In this document: piece after piece, positions 10,900 to 24,220 of the stretch
Layout: each line of letters begins with the position of its first letter
How positions within the stretch are numbered: the stretch's first letter is position 1
From: Dermatemys mawii
Taxonomy: Eukaryota; Chordata; Testudines; Dermatemydidae
Reading direction: 5' to 3'
Length of the DNA: 64,000 bases
NCBI GenBank assembly: GCA_007922305.1
Contig: ML677358.1
Coordinates: 10,299,810-10,363,809 of the forward strand
Position numbers and translations under genes: made by a program
Notes under the pieces: generated by a model
The model's database searches: none
What the model saw: the letters and a program-made list of their open reading frames with translations, nothing else
What the model was told of the DNA's origin: nothing

Positions 10900-13800
10900 T
10901 CTAGGGAAGAGAAAAAGAAAGGGGAAAATCATTCATTAAATCTATTGGAGGGTGGAGGAAGATGCGGAAATCAGGTTCTTTATACATTTGCCAGGTGTTT
11001 TGGACTCCTTTTGTAGGAGGCATGAGCAAACTTGTGCGGGGCCCTCCAAGAGTTGTGATGTTGGCTCCATTCTGTACGGGGTGGATGCATTGGTCTGAAG
11101 GGAGTTGCGTTGATCCGAGCTATATTTTGAGGTTGTGTAAGCAATGGAGGAGCTGGAGAAATGACAGCTTTCCTGGGAATTTCCCATTGGCAATGAAGTG
11201 AAGAATAAAACGATTCTGGGAAATTTCACCTGGTGAGAAATCTTGCTGGTTTTTTTATTTAAAGTTCTTCAAGTTTGCCAGCCTTGAAATTTAAGTGAGT
11301 GTCTGTGAATTAAATGGACAAAATTGTCCCTATAGGGGTTAGCACAGAGAATCTTTTTGGTAGCAAGGTTTATCTGAGGAGCAATTTATGGCTTTTAAGG
11401 TGTATTTGAGCAATTTGCTCTTTCTCTCTCTCCTCCATATTTCTGTTTCAAGATCAGTTTCTGATCTCAGTTCCACTTCTTTAAATCTGGAATAACTCCT
11501 TGAAAATGAACAGGATAACACCAGAATTCTGCCCCTGTACATGAGATGTAGCAAGATCAGAGTCAGACCCACAGTTTCTCTGTTAGTACACTCTATTTTA
11601 AATAAATAGTAGGAGGAGCTGTAATGAATGCTTCTCCTATTGCTCTGTTAATCTTGGTCTTTCACACCAGACTTCCTTTGACTATGCACAAACCACACAC
11701 AGGCTTTCCCCTCCTTGTTTTATACATGTTTATTCACCTGTTTATAGGACACCTATCACAAAATTACTGAGTGCTGTACAACAAAAGCCAAAACGTAAAT
11801 ATGAATTATAGCCTTTCACCATAACCATTATTACTAACACCAACCCAAACCAGCTGAAATCCCTCTCCACCCAGTCACTTGTGAATAACAACCCCGATTT
11901 CAAACCCACATATTCCTAAATCTGATGGGTTCCCCTTCCATATTAAGTTTTCTATAGCATTGCTATTCTTGTTGCCCTGGTTTTGAGCCTCTATCCTGCT
12001 CTGTGTTCCATGCTGGGGTGCTGGCAGATCCAGGAGTACATGCCACACACGCACTGCACGTTGAGTACAAGCTCCCTATGCCGTTGTTTTGTTCTGCATG
12101 TTGCCTTTCATGTGGGATGTGCTGACATGCCTGGAACATTATGAGTCTCCTGCAGGCTTGCTAAGGCAACTATGTGTTAATGCTTCCTATCTGAGCAACG
12201 TGCTGTTCGTGTACAATGGACAACAGGGTGTGTGTTTATGTGTGTGTTAGCAAGAGAGAGAGAGAGAGAGAGAGAGAGCACAGGCAGAGGAGCATGGCAA
12301 TGAATGTGCCAGCTGACGCACACAAGCTTTGGTGGGCCTGTTTGCTACAGCTCACACAACTAGTAAAGGCCTTACTGCAGCTTTAATAAACAGGGCTTTG
12401 AAAAGCCCCAAACAAGAAAGCTTCTGCAGGACAGTGATAAAATGTGAGGGAAATTCTCGAGTGTCCCCCAACTCAGGGGAGCTCCCGATCTTGGATGACT
12501 TCCGGTGAGGTTGTTGTTGAGACAGCTATCAGTTTCCTCCCTGCTCTGGTCCTGCTTCCTGGGGAGAAATTGGGCTTCTTTTGATCGAGGGGGTTGCCAC
12601 AAGCCAAGCAGTGCCTTGTCAATGTGTGTAAGGCCAGGTTTGCTAATATCTATCTATCTGAGAGATTTCTAAGGTGCCTCTTGCCTTGTGTAACAGAGTG
12701 GGCTGGCTTTTTTCAGCTGGTGAGGAAGCAGCAGGTCAGAACCATTCTGTTCTGAACGTTCATGGTAAAGGCAGCCACTGGGGATGAAGATGTCTTGACA
12801 AAGAAGTTTGGGAAGCAAACCTGAACTGTTGCCTTTCTTCAGAGCCTAAAATCAGAACTTCAAAGTGCAGGATGGACCAAAGATCTCTTCTCTTCTCAGT
12901 GCTGGAGAGGAGATGCTTGTCATCTGGGAAGTGTAGGTCACCACAGTTTCCTCTTCTTATAACAGGAAGAGATTGGGAGGAAAAGAGATTCCCCAGGGGG
13001 AAACAAAGAACTGGGATTCTCCAGAGACTTGTCATAGATCTCTGAGGAGAATGTGTAATCACAGAGACCCTTGGGAATTAGCACCCTGAGAAGGGAAGAA
13101 CCTTTTTATGCCTCCTTTATTGGACTTCAACAGTGATCATCTGGGGAAAGTCTGTGACCTCAGAGAGCCTGAGGACAAGTACCATGGGAAGGGCAACTCA
13201 TTCTTTATTGGGCTTTTCCATAGGGGTGTCAGAAGAGGAATAAGTCACCCCTTAGGGGTTATTTTTGAAAAGACTCAGTGTGTGTGATGTTGTATGGATG
13301 ATGACCTGCCATGCTCTGCATCCCAATAAAGTGGGGCAGAGAGCTCCAGAAATATTCATTTAGATTTGGTTGCTTTGTGCGAGAAAATGCCAAACTGATT
13401 ATGAAAACATGTTGGTTGAATTTTAATACATCTGCAGTGTGTGTGTCTCTGAAAGAGCTGGTGAGACTCAGTGAATATACACATCTGATTGCACAGATGG
13501 TGACAAATACTTTGTTATATAGGCTCATAAGGTGCCTTTTAGAGAACCAGAGAAGAAGTCTGCCACCACTCCATATGGAAAGGGTTCTATCCTGTGGGAG
13601 CCAGAACCAGTCACTTGTTGATACAGTGGTTCCTTGGCCATGTACCAAAATGTGTTTTCTAGACTGTTTTGGTAGCCCCATTATGGAGAAGCAGGGAGAG
13701 TGGCTGTCCACAGGAGAGAAGTCTGAGCTCAGAGCACAAACAACTGGTGAGCTTCCCATCACGAAAAACCTGCAAAGAATTCTTCTGCCATCTGGGGTAC

Positions 13801-14850
13801 CTTCTTCCCTGATTTCTGCTGGAAGCTTCCCTGGAAGCTGAGAGCAGCTCAACACATTCCTTTCAACACCACAGACCATCACAAAACAACTGATCAAGTA
13901 TAAATGGTTTCGTTTGCACCCTAAGCAGGGAATATCACATAATGACTCACATCATAATTAACAAAGGGCTATCTAGTGCCCTCAATTCCACATATGTGAC
14001 TTCCATTAACATCTGTGCGACATGTTTAGACAGCAATACACATCCCCAAGGGAGCTTAGCTATCTCTTTACTGGTAGCATATTACTGTCTCTGACTAGCT
14101 AATTAGAGGGACATTGTCAGTCATGACGGGTCCGACATTTCATCTAATTAAATATTCTTTTCAATTATTCTTTCCAGTGCCCTAGCCCAGCATAAAGCTC
14201 CCTGGCAAACTGCGGAGAGGGCCTGGCTCGGTGCCTGCTGGTGAAAATAGAACCAGTGAACAGGCCAACCACAATTTGCCAACAGAGGCATCAGGGGCCT
14301 CGCAGCAGCAATTACCCAGTAGGCTGGATCCTCAGACTGGCAGGAGGGCGGTTTTGCCCCCATTCCCAAAGCAGGTGCATTAATGCCCTGACTGGGAATG
14401 TACAGAAGCTGCTTTGGAAGCAGCTAGCAGGCTCGTGGGGCTTTCAGAGAAGAGAGCACCCAACAATTAATGGAGTAAGCCAGCTGGCATCACAGCAGCT
14501 ATGTAAAGAAAAGCCTTACGAGAGAAAACAGGACCCAGCCCCTCCTATAAGGACTGTAGTCTCCCCCACTGCTAATACCCTATGCAAATACCTGCCTGCT
14601 AGATCAAGTTTTGCTCAAGTCGTTGAAGCTAAATTCATTTCAGTTAGTGTAGCTGATGGAGGCACGCCGGGCCCTCCACTCAGCTTGATGACATTTCTCT
14701 CTCTGTCTGTCTATAACACGATCACTTTTGAAAACTGCGACTGATCAGTTCCAAAATTTCAGGGAATGTTCTCCGCATCCGTGGGCAGACCCTGATTGAT
14801 TTTGGTGAAAACCAGGGAAACCTGATTGACACTGAAATCACTGTTGGGTC
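10900..14850. other. Upstream flank of CXCL14, mostly unique sequence
   Basis: No gene was recognised. It contains an (AG)n tract at 12252-12278. From about 12.4 to 13.9 kb there is a moderately GC-rich stretch with overlapping open frames on both strands (minus 13259-13897, plus 13311-13841). Neither frame resembles a known family. Any enhancer or unannotated transcript cannot be judged from sequence alone. Confidence 0.5.
12252..12278. repeat. (AG)n microsatellite
   Basis: An uninterrupted run of about thirteen AG units directly follows a TGTG-rich stretch (12226-12248). Confidence 0.95.
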
Positions 14851-14856
14851 GCTAAG

Positions 14857-15099
14857 GATCTGTCTACACTGCAGTTGAAAACCCACAGGCCAGCTGACTC
14901 GGGCTGAGGGTGACTTCATTGCTGTGTAGACTTCCAGGCGGGGGCTGGTAGCCAGGCTGTAGGACCCGGGGGGGTGGGAAAGTCTCAGAGCTCGGGATCC
15001 TGCCTGAGCCCGCAAGCCTACACTGCAATTAAACAGCCTTTGGGAGCCCAATCACCTGGCACGGGTCAGCTGCGGGTGGCTAACTGCAGTGTAGACATC
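14857..15099. mobile_element. MITE with GTCTACACTGCAGTT terminal inverted repeats
   Basis: The left end TGTCTACACTGCAGTT (14861-14876) mirrors the right end AACTGCAGTGTAGACA (about 15082-15097). The inner part is GC-rich and contains partial palindromic copies (GACTCGGGCTGAGGG, and CTACACTGCAATTAAACAG at about 15019). This is a very common MITE type in turtles. Superfamily is not settled by the flanks. Confidence 0.72.
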
Positions 15100-15388
15100 C
15101 CCTCAGGATACAGAGTGAGGCAGTGACCTGGAGCAGGGGGCTGAGTCACTGTGGATGCAGAGGCAGGAAGGTGACCTTGGGGCAGGGTTTGGGGCAGTGA
15201 CCTTTGAGTTTAAGGTTAGGAAGAGGGTTAGTGGACCCCTCACTACACTTTGGCCAGGCTTCTCTCTCCCTACTAGCTGGGTTCCTTGCCCGCCCAGGTC
15301 CCCTCAGACAGGCTGGGGTGGAGGTGAGGGACCAAGCGGTGTGTACAGTTTGTCCTACATAAGCAATGAAGTGTGCAACCCTCTAGTT

Positions 15389-16086
15389 CAGAGGTGGGCA
15401 AACTACGGCCTGCAGGCCTGTCCTGTCTGGTCCTTGAGCTCTCAGCCGGGGAGGCTAGCTGCCAGTCCCTCTGCAGCAGCCTCAGCGTGCTGTGCCATCA
15501 TCACTCTGGGCGGTGGGACTGCGAGCTCCTGCCATTCAGTGCGGCAGCATGGCTGGCTCTGGCTGGGTGGCATGGCTGCCAGACGTGCTGCTCTGAGTGG
15601 CATGGTAAGGGGGTGGGTCAGCAGTGGAATTGAAGAGGGAGCAGGGAGTTCTGGGAGGCAGTCAGGGGACAGGGATCAGTGGGTGGTTGGATGGGGCGGA
15701 GGTTCTGGGGCTGGTGGTCAGTGGACAGGAAATGCAGGGGGTTGGAGAGGCATGGGAGTCCTGGGGAGCCTAGCAGGGGGCGGGAGTGTGAATAGGGGTC
15801 GGGGCAGTCAGGGAACAAGGAGCTGAGGGGTTGGATGGGGGTGGAGTCCCTGGGGGACAGTTAGGAGCATGGGGTCTCGGGGGTGGTGGTCAGGGGACAA
15901 GGAGCAGGGGAGTTGGATGGGTGGAGGGTTCAGAGTGGGGAACTCAGGGGGCAAGAAGTGTGGGGTGGTGGTGAATGGGGGCAGAGGCCAGGCCATTTGG
16001 GGAGGCACAACCTTCCCTACCTGGCCGTCCATACAGTTCTGGAACCCTGATGTGGGCCCTTGGGCCAAAAAGTTTGCCCACCCCTG
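15389..16086. mobile_element. hAT-type non-autonomous element with internal minisatellite
   Basis: The ends CAGAGGTGGGCAAAC (15389) and GTTTGCCCACCCCTG (16072-16086) are near-perfect inverted repeats. Both are flanked by the identical 8-mer CTCTAGTT (15381-15388 and 16087-16094), the hallmark of hAT insertion. From about 15625 to 15985 the interior is a degenerate G-rich tandem array with recurring GTTGGATGGGG and GTCAGGGGACA phrases, roughly 60-70 bp apart. The long open frames here (for example 15155-15826 plus) are by-products of this composition and carry no transposase motif. Confidence 0.9.
15625..15985 (+). repeat. G-rich degenerate minisatellite inside the hAT element
   Basis: Recurring phrases TCAGGGGACAGGGA, GTTGGATGGGG, GGAGTCCTGGGG and GTCAGGGGACAAGGAGCAGG mark several imperfect units. 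The G strand has many runs of three to five guanines, so G-quadruplexes are possible. Unit boundaries need a tandem-repeat program. Confidence 0.7.
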
Positions 16087-16621
16087 CTCTAGTTGATCTA
16101 GGGCTTACATCAGTATAACTGAGCGCGGAACCTATCCCAGTGGCTGAGAATCTTTCCCTTCTCTATAAATATGCAAATTTCTCTGTTTAGTGACATTGGT
16201 TTAAAGATACTAATACTGCATGTGACACGTTGCACCTGCTAATCTGGCTTCGCCGTCGCGCACACGCACATGTGTTTAAGATTGCAAGAGGGAAATGGAT
16301 TGCAGAGGAGTCTACATCTGAGGTAGTCCATTTACTTTACAATTGAGGTATGGGTATGTTTTTTACCTTCACGATTGCTACACACCATGACTTAGTGAGA
16401 AGTAGCTAACTGGACAAAGGCCACCCTGTTCACCATCTCCACCTGCAACATGCCCCTTTCGCTAACTACCCACTTGGTACAAACTTGGTGAGGGGATAAC
16501 AGACATGAGGTCTGGAAGTGTATTCTTGATCTGGCTGGGTATCACTAGCAGGACAGCATGTGAACAGACCACTGAAGTGCTTGGTGGGGTACTTAATCGC
16601 TTTGCTAAGTGGCTCAGGTTA

Positions 16622-16812
16622 GAATAATAGAATCCAGGTTGGAAGGGACCTCAGGAGGTCATCTAGTCTTACCCCTTGCTCAAAGCAGGACCAATTCTCA
16701 ATTAAATCATCCAGTAGATTTTTGCCCCATATCCTAAATGGCCCCATCAAGGATTGAATTCACAACACTGGGTTTAGCAGGCTAGTGCTTAAACCACTGA
16801 GCTATCCCTCTG
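16622..16812 (-). mobile_element. Tortoise-type tRNA-derived SINE (Cry family), full length
   Basis: The minus strand runs from the tRNA-like head (AGCTCAGTGGTTTAAGCACT) through AGCAGGCTAGTG-type and B-box sequence (TTGAATTCAATCCTTGATGG region). It then reaches the CR1-like tail, visible on plus as GGTTGGAAGGGACCTCAGGA at 16637. There is no extra insertion in the head, unlike the copy at 5441. Confidence 0.9.
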
Positions 16813-17230
16813 AGCAGGAGTTGGCCCCAAGTGCCCTGTGAGAATTTAGCCTGTTTTTAATTAAGAGGTCTGTTCTGCAATGCTTATTCATGTGAGTGAC
16901 CCTTACTTACATGATAGGTCCCATAGACTGCAGTGGGAGTTCTGAACATAGTCTACTGGCATGGGTTGTTTCAGGATCATTCGCTAAGCGCGTAGGGCTC
17001 AGTTCTTTCTCTGCAGCGGCGTATCCATGCTGGAGGTGTGGGGAAGAGAGTCACACCTGTAAGAGTCTGGGACTTGACATAAATTTAACAAATATTCAAG
17101 AAGATCAGTCCAGAGTTTCTTTTACTTTTGGCTTGGCCCTTCAGAAGCTGCTGCAGAAATGGAGGAGAAATGTGGTTCTTTTTGGTGCAGGACTTCTAAG
17201 GGACACTGGTGGCATCGTGTAGATTAGAGC

Positions 17231-17465
17231 ATTATTTATTATTATTAACTCTTTATTTTACAGTGGTGCCTACAGGTCCCAATTGACATCTGGGCTCCTT
17301 GTGTTTGGCACCACACACACACAGAGTTCCTGGCTCTGAGAACATAGAAACAGGCAAAGGGGTGGAAGGGAAAACAGAGAGGCAATGACTTAACTCAGGT
17401 CACAAAGCAGGTCAGTACTGGGAATAGAACCTAGGTCTCCTAATTCTGAATCCAGAACACTATTT
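17231..17465 (+). mobile_element. Old amniote SINE/LINE-tail repeat (MIR-like downstream part)
   Basis: It begins TTATTATTATTAACTC and has the phrases GACATCTGGGCTCC, GGCAATGACTTAACTC, AGGTCACAAAGCAGGTCAGT and GAACCTAGGTCTCCT. These occur in the same order as in the repeats at 40591-41325 and 49662-49790. I recognise it as an ancient reptile/bird repeat with a MIR-like 3' half, but cannot name the subfamily. Confidence 0.6.
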
Positions 17466-19939
17466 ACCAGACACTAAATGAAAGGCATGAATACATGGGC
17501 TTTTGGCATGGTATGGACTCAGAGCTAGTAGTGCTTCAACATTTTCTTGTATCCCAATGGTCAGAAAATATATTATTAAAGTCACACTGGCTTCATACAT
17601 TTGGTTTATTTTGTTGATAAATTAAGACGCTATTCGGGTTAAGGCTGACCACCCTTTTAGATATAATATGCAGTTAGCCGGGAGAAAGGTACCATGAATG
17701 GAATGCATATCAGGTGCTAGTCAATATGGGAGTAATGTTTATAAAAATGGCCCAGAACTGGAGCTTATTCTCTGCCATGGGAGCAAAATATTGGGAACAG
17801 CTAATCCTTGTTTAATGCTTAAATATGTCCAGATCACTGTACTGAGGAGTAAATTAATCATTGGAAGTCACATGATTAAATTCCTGTGTATTGTGTCAGA
17901 AATTTCAGAGAAGAGTCGGACTTGCACGAACAGTAGGAGATTCAGAAGCACTGTTAATTCTTTTTTTCTGGATATTGCACTTTAAATTCCTCCAAGTTTG
18001 CTGTCTGCTGGAGTCAGTGGCCATTTTGTATTTGTCTGCAGATGCAACCTGTAGCAAAAGAGATGATGTGTAATGTGCTCTCTCACAGAGACTTTACTTT
18101 TATTCTTTAGTGTTTTGTTGTTTTCTCATATAAAAGCTATTGGACTGAAAGTACAACTGTGTGTGTCTGAGAAAATGAACTGTATGAAACTCCATCCCGT
18201 ACACTGCGTGTTTAGGGAATTGTGTTAGATCAGTAGAGGAAGTGGCAAACAGTGATGTGTGTGATGGTTGAGTGTGTCAAGACTGTGTCAAGTCCACCTT
18301 TTCAGCTTTACCTTGGAATGGCTTTGTTTTTACAGTTCTGAATGGTTGTTTCTGGTCTTTGACTATTGTAGGTTGGAGATCTGAGCTTTGGATCTCAACA
18401 CTCTGACTCTGGAAACAAGAAACATTTGAGTGAAAATGTCTACCTCCCCCTCAGTAAATGTTATACAACGGATGAATTCTGCAATACATAGTTTTATTGT
18501 TTGTGCAACCACTGCTTTCTCCTGATTTTTTTTTTCATTATGAGTTTAAATTCTAGACATTATTCTCTACCCTTGGGTCAGTTAAGACAACTATCCTTAT
18601 AGCCCTGAATTATTCAGCAACCAGTATTTTCTGTTAGACTCCAAATGAGTAGCTCCCAAATCAGAGCCTTACAAGGTATCTATTTCTTCTCCTTGAAACT
18701 GCTCCTCATAAATGATTAAATAACACTGGTAATAACATGGCAGAGCAATGTGTTGACACTCTACAATTGATCTGAGAAACATCTCAGTATATACCTATCA
18801 GGATTACAAGTAAATTCTGCCAGCAACTGATGAACTGGAAAAAATATATGTTTTCAGTTGTGCCTAACTTTCTGTTGACTAACTTCTTTGCATTCTATAA
18901 TTTTAGCTTGCAGTTGCACTTGGATGTGCAGTCTGTAGCTCACAAGATGTACCTAGAAATAAATATTTAGTTCTGGAAATTGCCATAAAGTTTTATTTCA
19001 TATTTCATACTTCATGCTGAAACAAGTTGGATTGGTATTGAAAAGTTAATCTAGGATGCTAAACCTTCTCCTTATATTTCAAGTTCCATATCAAATACAT
19101 TCCCATTATTTACTCTATAAATTTTTTCCCAAATAGCAAAATCAAAACTTGAAACGAAACTCTGAGGAGGCTTTTGTAGGCTTCTTTATAATCCCTATTT
19201 GCCATTTCCTGCTATTGATCAGCTCCAGGAAACAGTTAAAATTATTCAAGCCAGGAGCACATATTTGCTGGATGAATTAGGACCTAGAAAACATCTGTTG
19301 ATGAACGTTATCAGCTGGAGGGTTAGCTGGTGGTTTGCACATGCAGTTTTCACAACTATGCATGCACTCACAGTACTTTCATGTGAATCTACCTGAAAAT
19401 CTGACCCCTTACTTGAACCTCTTACTGTTCCCAGGTCCAGTTCTACCACCCTAACCCGCATGGCGTCGTACCTTACTTCAGAAGTAGTCCCATTGCTTCC
19501 AAGAAGAGAAAGGCACCGCACTATTTAATGTGAGGAAGAGTGGCAGAATTGGCCCCAGTGCATATATTTTATATACCCACTCTCACCAGTTGGTTCTGCT
19601 GGCTTTTTTAGATCTATGGTCTCACATTGCAAAAATACGACTTTTGTGTGTGCAAACGCAGTGTACATCTGGGTCCCTCCTTTATAGCCATTGAGGGGTT
19701 TTTTTAAGCATAGTCTCTTTGAGAGATAATTGATAACTGTTTACACATGACTAGTAACCATGGCAATGAAACACCCACAGAAGAAAGTATTAAAGCAATT
19801 AGGTAGAATTACTATAATTTAGAGCAGTTAAGTACAGAGATAAATCACTTCACTTCATCTCATGTGATGTTAGGCAGCTGAAAAAAGCAAAAGCATTCAT
19901 GATAAAGTTTTAGATCAAGTGTGCTCACCATATGAGTTT

Positions 19940-19962
19940 ACACACGCACACACACACACACA
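19940..19962. repeat. (CA)n microsatellite
   Basis: A run of alternating ACACACGCACACACAC with one G interruption. Confidence 0.9.
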
Positions 19963-22900
19963 TAGAAATTCATTGCTATGCAGACAGGTAGTTCAAGGGC
20001 CATTTAAGTCCCATTTCAGCCAAGTTTGCGTTCTAGCCCCCTGCACAGTCGTGAATTCCACAGTTTGTGAACAACATTGGTAGAGCTTTAAAAGGATACA
20101 GATGGGATTTTCCATTGTTTATAAAACACTATTTCCCTCCCCCCCCTTGGATTATTTATAACAAACCTTTGGAAGTTTGTTAACTAAATTCTCTTTCCCC
20201 TTGGCTTCATCGGCGCTCCACATACCTGCTGTTCTGTTATTGCTGTATTCGTTTTTAATAAATGCTGAGTTTCATGCACTCATTATTTTTTCCTTAGAAA
20301 GAGAAGCTTATTTAAGCCTTTTTTTAAAAAAATAAAGCATTCTAACCAATGACACAGAAGGTGAACATGGATGAAAGAGAAGTAGGTTATAATTTGAAGC
20401 CAGCAACTGTAAAATGTGGTTATAGCCTGAATAATGCCTTAGTTAAAAAAATGGCATTATGGAGGTTCCAGATTCATTGTGCATCCCTCATTTCCATATC
20501 AAATTGGCTCAGTAGGCTAGTAAAACACAACAGCCAGCCCTGCAAATTCACTCTGGGTTTTCACCATCTGAATGGGCTATTTCTATCTTTCATATCTCTG
20601 ACACCCACACGGGGGAACTGAGGGTTGAGAATTACCTCACCACCATCTGCCCTTAAGCATGAAGCAGTCTTGTTTCTGCTTGCTATAGATCAGCTCCCTG
20701 AAACCAATAGCATCTGGCAGTGCAAGTAGTATCTTCTAGGCCACCACAGAACTTGCTGTCTCCATATAGATAACAATAGGCACGCACCAATCTCCAAGTT
20801 TTCAGACCATTCCCTGGAGTGTCCAGCCCCTTCTCCATGGAACTCTCACTGAATTATCAATTGTGTTTTTCCCAAAGGAACAGTGGCCCCCTGGCCTGTA
20901 AGATTCAACTCAGATCCAGCACTTTGCTTAACACCACAGCACTTAGACATATCTATAGTGAAAACTAGAGTAAGTTTATTATTGAAGATTAGAGACTCAA
21001 GTGACAGTGAGTAAGATGATTGGAAATAAATGGTTACATATTAAACAAAATCGGAACACAATTTCTAGAGACTAAACTTTATTAAGCAGTTACTCTCTTG
21101 TCTAAAGACGTTTATCTCGCCCAAAGTTCTCTTCAGCACTTTCAACCCAGCCTGGTTGAGATCCCTTTTTCATGAAACAAAAGTGCTGGCCTTTTATTCC
21201 CTCAGTGACGGGTTCCGGAGCATCCCCTTTGAATCCCAAATACAGTAGAACAAAACTTTGATGTATATCTCCAGATAGGATCCTTCCCTCTTGCCTCTCC
21301 TCCCTGCTGCTATTTTTCTCTTCTGGTTAGATTTTCTTTTTCTCTGAAGACCTCACTATCCTTCCTTTCCTTTCAGTTCAGACTGGTGATAGGTGACCCA
21401 TTTTGAACGAGACAATTCTCAGTTTAGATATAAACAAATAGATGAAGGCACATATTTTGTCTGACAGAAAACTTTGTTTGTCACCTTTGCTGGTGACCAG
21501 CCACCATACCCAGACTTTAAAAACATGTTCTCGGTATATATCTAACTCTGTACATAATATCTGTACTTACGTTTCACAGTAATTTGAGGATCCATGTGAC
21601 ACCACTCACATGATTTTCTTTGGTGAACCATAATGTCTGTACCAGAATTAGGAGATTCCTGTAACTCCTCTGCACCCCCTTGCAAATTGGCATTAAGACA
21701 GGTTTGGATCACAGTATCATCACCAGTGATAACAATTCTGCAGACCTCTATATGCCTTTGGTTAAACCTGAACACCCCATTTGCTTTCAGTGGGTTTGCA
21801 CTGAATGCAATTAGGTTGCAGAGGAAAAACGGAGTGGTTTAAAAAAAAATCATTTAATAAATGCACCAAATTGGACAGTAAATGTATAGGAGATGGGAAG
21901 ATCCCACTGAATGATTGGTGGGTACTAACCAGGGGGTAGGGAAACAGAAAAGAGCTACAGAAAAAGGCTGCCCAAATAAGTATATTGCAAATAGACTAAT
22001 GCTATAAAAGACACAAATACTATATCATGCTGGGTCCTTTGTGTCAGCAGCGTGGATTGCCATTTGCAAAGATTGTGCCGAGAGTTCTGGCTGAATCTTC
22101 CATGCTCTGCAAGCTCCCTAGTTGAATCTCCCAAACTTCAGTGCTCTCCTACTCATTTTACTCCCCATCCTTTAGCTTCTGATTCATTCCAAAGATCTTT
22201 GGTGACCTTTCTCAGCAAATGGCTCCTTTCTGAAGAGGAGGGCAGTAGTTGCTTTAGCAAACTGGAAACAAAAGCAGTGTTCCATGCTCCAAAAGCTTTG
22301 GGAGAAGTTTTGGTTCTGGTTTCACTGGTACAAATGGGACGGTGTGTTTTTATGAATTCTCTGGCTCTGGAAGAAAAGGCAGTAAGATCTCATGAACATA
22401 TACTAAGCCCCATAGCAGCTAGATAAGTCCTTGTGTGTTTTTTTCTGAATGCGCTAGGTGGAACATAGAATTAGCAGCAGTGTTTTGTTCCCACACCTTC
22501 TCCATGCAATGTAGAGCGTAACAACTCCCTCGTCTACTCCCCCAGCAACTATAATTCAGTTAAATGACATATTAGCTTTACATAAAATGAACAGGACAAA
22601 ATGTACAAAGGGATGCAGGAAAGCCCAGCAGATAGCACAGCTCTGGATATTGGGATAGTATCCTTTGCTGAGTGTCTGTCACCATATCCAAGAACACTTC
22701 TGTTCTCAGTAGCCTCTAGGCTTACTGAGGTTGCGAGAGTGCCAATTTCAATGAAGTTTAGTTTTACAAAAGTTTTATGGATACTCACTAAGATTAGCAA
22801 GAGAATCAGTGAGGATTTCGAAGAGGGAGGTGTCCAGAATTAAGAAGGGCAGAGGGAAAACAGACTAGATCCTTTTTTTACCTAGTTGCACAGCATGAGA

Positions 22901-23961
22901 TCAGATGGACTCTTGGAATTAACATTAAAAAGTTAGTGATGAATAAAAGAAAATACTTCTTTCTGCAGTGCATTGATGTAGTTAGCCTGAAATCGGTTCT
23001 TTCATTTTTAAAAGGGCTGGATAATTTCATGATCACTAGGAATATTTATATCAAAACAAGCTAAGATAAAACTCATGCTGGATGGGCCAACACTGACTCC
23101 TGAAAGTGTTCAAAAGGAATCTGCCCAGTTCCGCACAAATACACTGTAGGTAAGTGCATTACATCATTAGTTTTGCCTACTCTATTTCAAGCATCACTAG
23201 TTGGACGCTATTAGAGACAGGATGCTCCAATTCCAAGTAGCTCTTTGTTTCTATATTTGTTCTTTCTTTCTGCTTAAAAAATGACTGTTCTCATATAATG
23301 TATTTTCCTGCTAGAGATCTGGCAAGCTTTGAATGATTTAGAATGCAGGTAAGTTGGCAATGCCAGTCCTAAACAGCTTCATGTAATACTCCACTAGGAT
23401 CCTCTGGTTTTGCCAAAGAGACACTGAAATCATTGGCTAGTTCTTCAAAGCTCTGTAGTGATTCCTGATGTGCAGTCACTGTAGCATGTCAACAAAAAAA
23501 AATCACCTAAGAAGTATAGAACAGATGTCAACATTGACTTCTGAAATATATTTAATTTCAAGACAGAATTCTAAACTGAGTAAAATAACACAGAGTCCTG
23601 AGACACACACTTACCCACAAAACAATTTCCCTTTTATGTAAGTGGTGGGAAATGCAAATTATCTGGAACACTGAGTGCGGTAGGAAAAATAAGATACTAT
23701 ATCTCCCTTTGTCAGGACAAAGTCCTAGCTTTACATCCACATTCTCTACCATCTAGTGTAAAGAGCCTTATGAGACAAAATCACAGTTACTGATTTGGCT
23801 CATCTGATGGATGAGAGAAAATGATCCTTGTACATCAATATAGATGCCCAATCAGACAATTTGCTGAGGAAGCTCTTGAAATAAATCCAAGCAACAGTTT
23901 TTCTATGAAAAAAGAGTGAGGAATACTTGTGGCACTTTAGAGACTAACACATTTATTTGGG

Positions 23962-23986
23962 TATAGATAGATAGATAGATAGATAC
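23962..23986. repeat. (GATA)n microsatellite inside a PLE fragment
   Basis: Six or so GATA units (TATAGATAGATAGATAGATA). They replace the part of the PLE that in other copies holds the hammerhead-like motif. Confidence 0.95.
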
Positions 23987-24220
23987 AGAGAACATGAAAA
24001 GATGGGGGTTACCATACCAACTCTAAGAGACTAATTAAGTAAGGAGAGCTATTATCAGCAGGAGAAAAACACCTTTTCTAGTGATAATCAAGATGGCCCA
24101 TTTCAAGCAGTTGCCAAGAAGGTGTGAGTAAGTGTAGGGGAAAATTAACATGGGGAAATAGATTGCAGATAACCTAGCCACTCCCCAAGCCTAATTTAAT
24201 GGTGTTCAGTTTGAAAATTA

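Larger units (their letters stand above)
16815..23908. other. Intergenic, no gene recognised
   Basis: Mostly unique AT-rich sequence. It holds an old MIR-like repeat (17231-17465), a (CA)n tract (19940-19962) and short poly-T/poly-A runs. Open frames are short and look random. Confidence 0.5.

Noticed and set aside
13259..13897. 212-codon open frame on minus as a protein gene
   Set aside because: No recognisable domain, no splice or promoter context, and an equally long frame overlaps it on the other strand. Kept only as a low-interest observation.
14241..14744. 167-codon open frame on plus
   Set aside because: No family features, no splice signals matching a gene, and composition like its surroundings.
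15155..15826. 223-codon open frame on plus
   Set aside because: It runs across the left boundary of a hAT element into its G-rich minisatellite. The low stop density is due to base composition.
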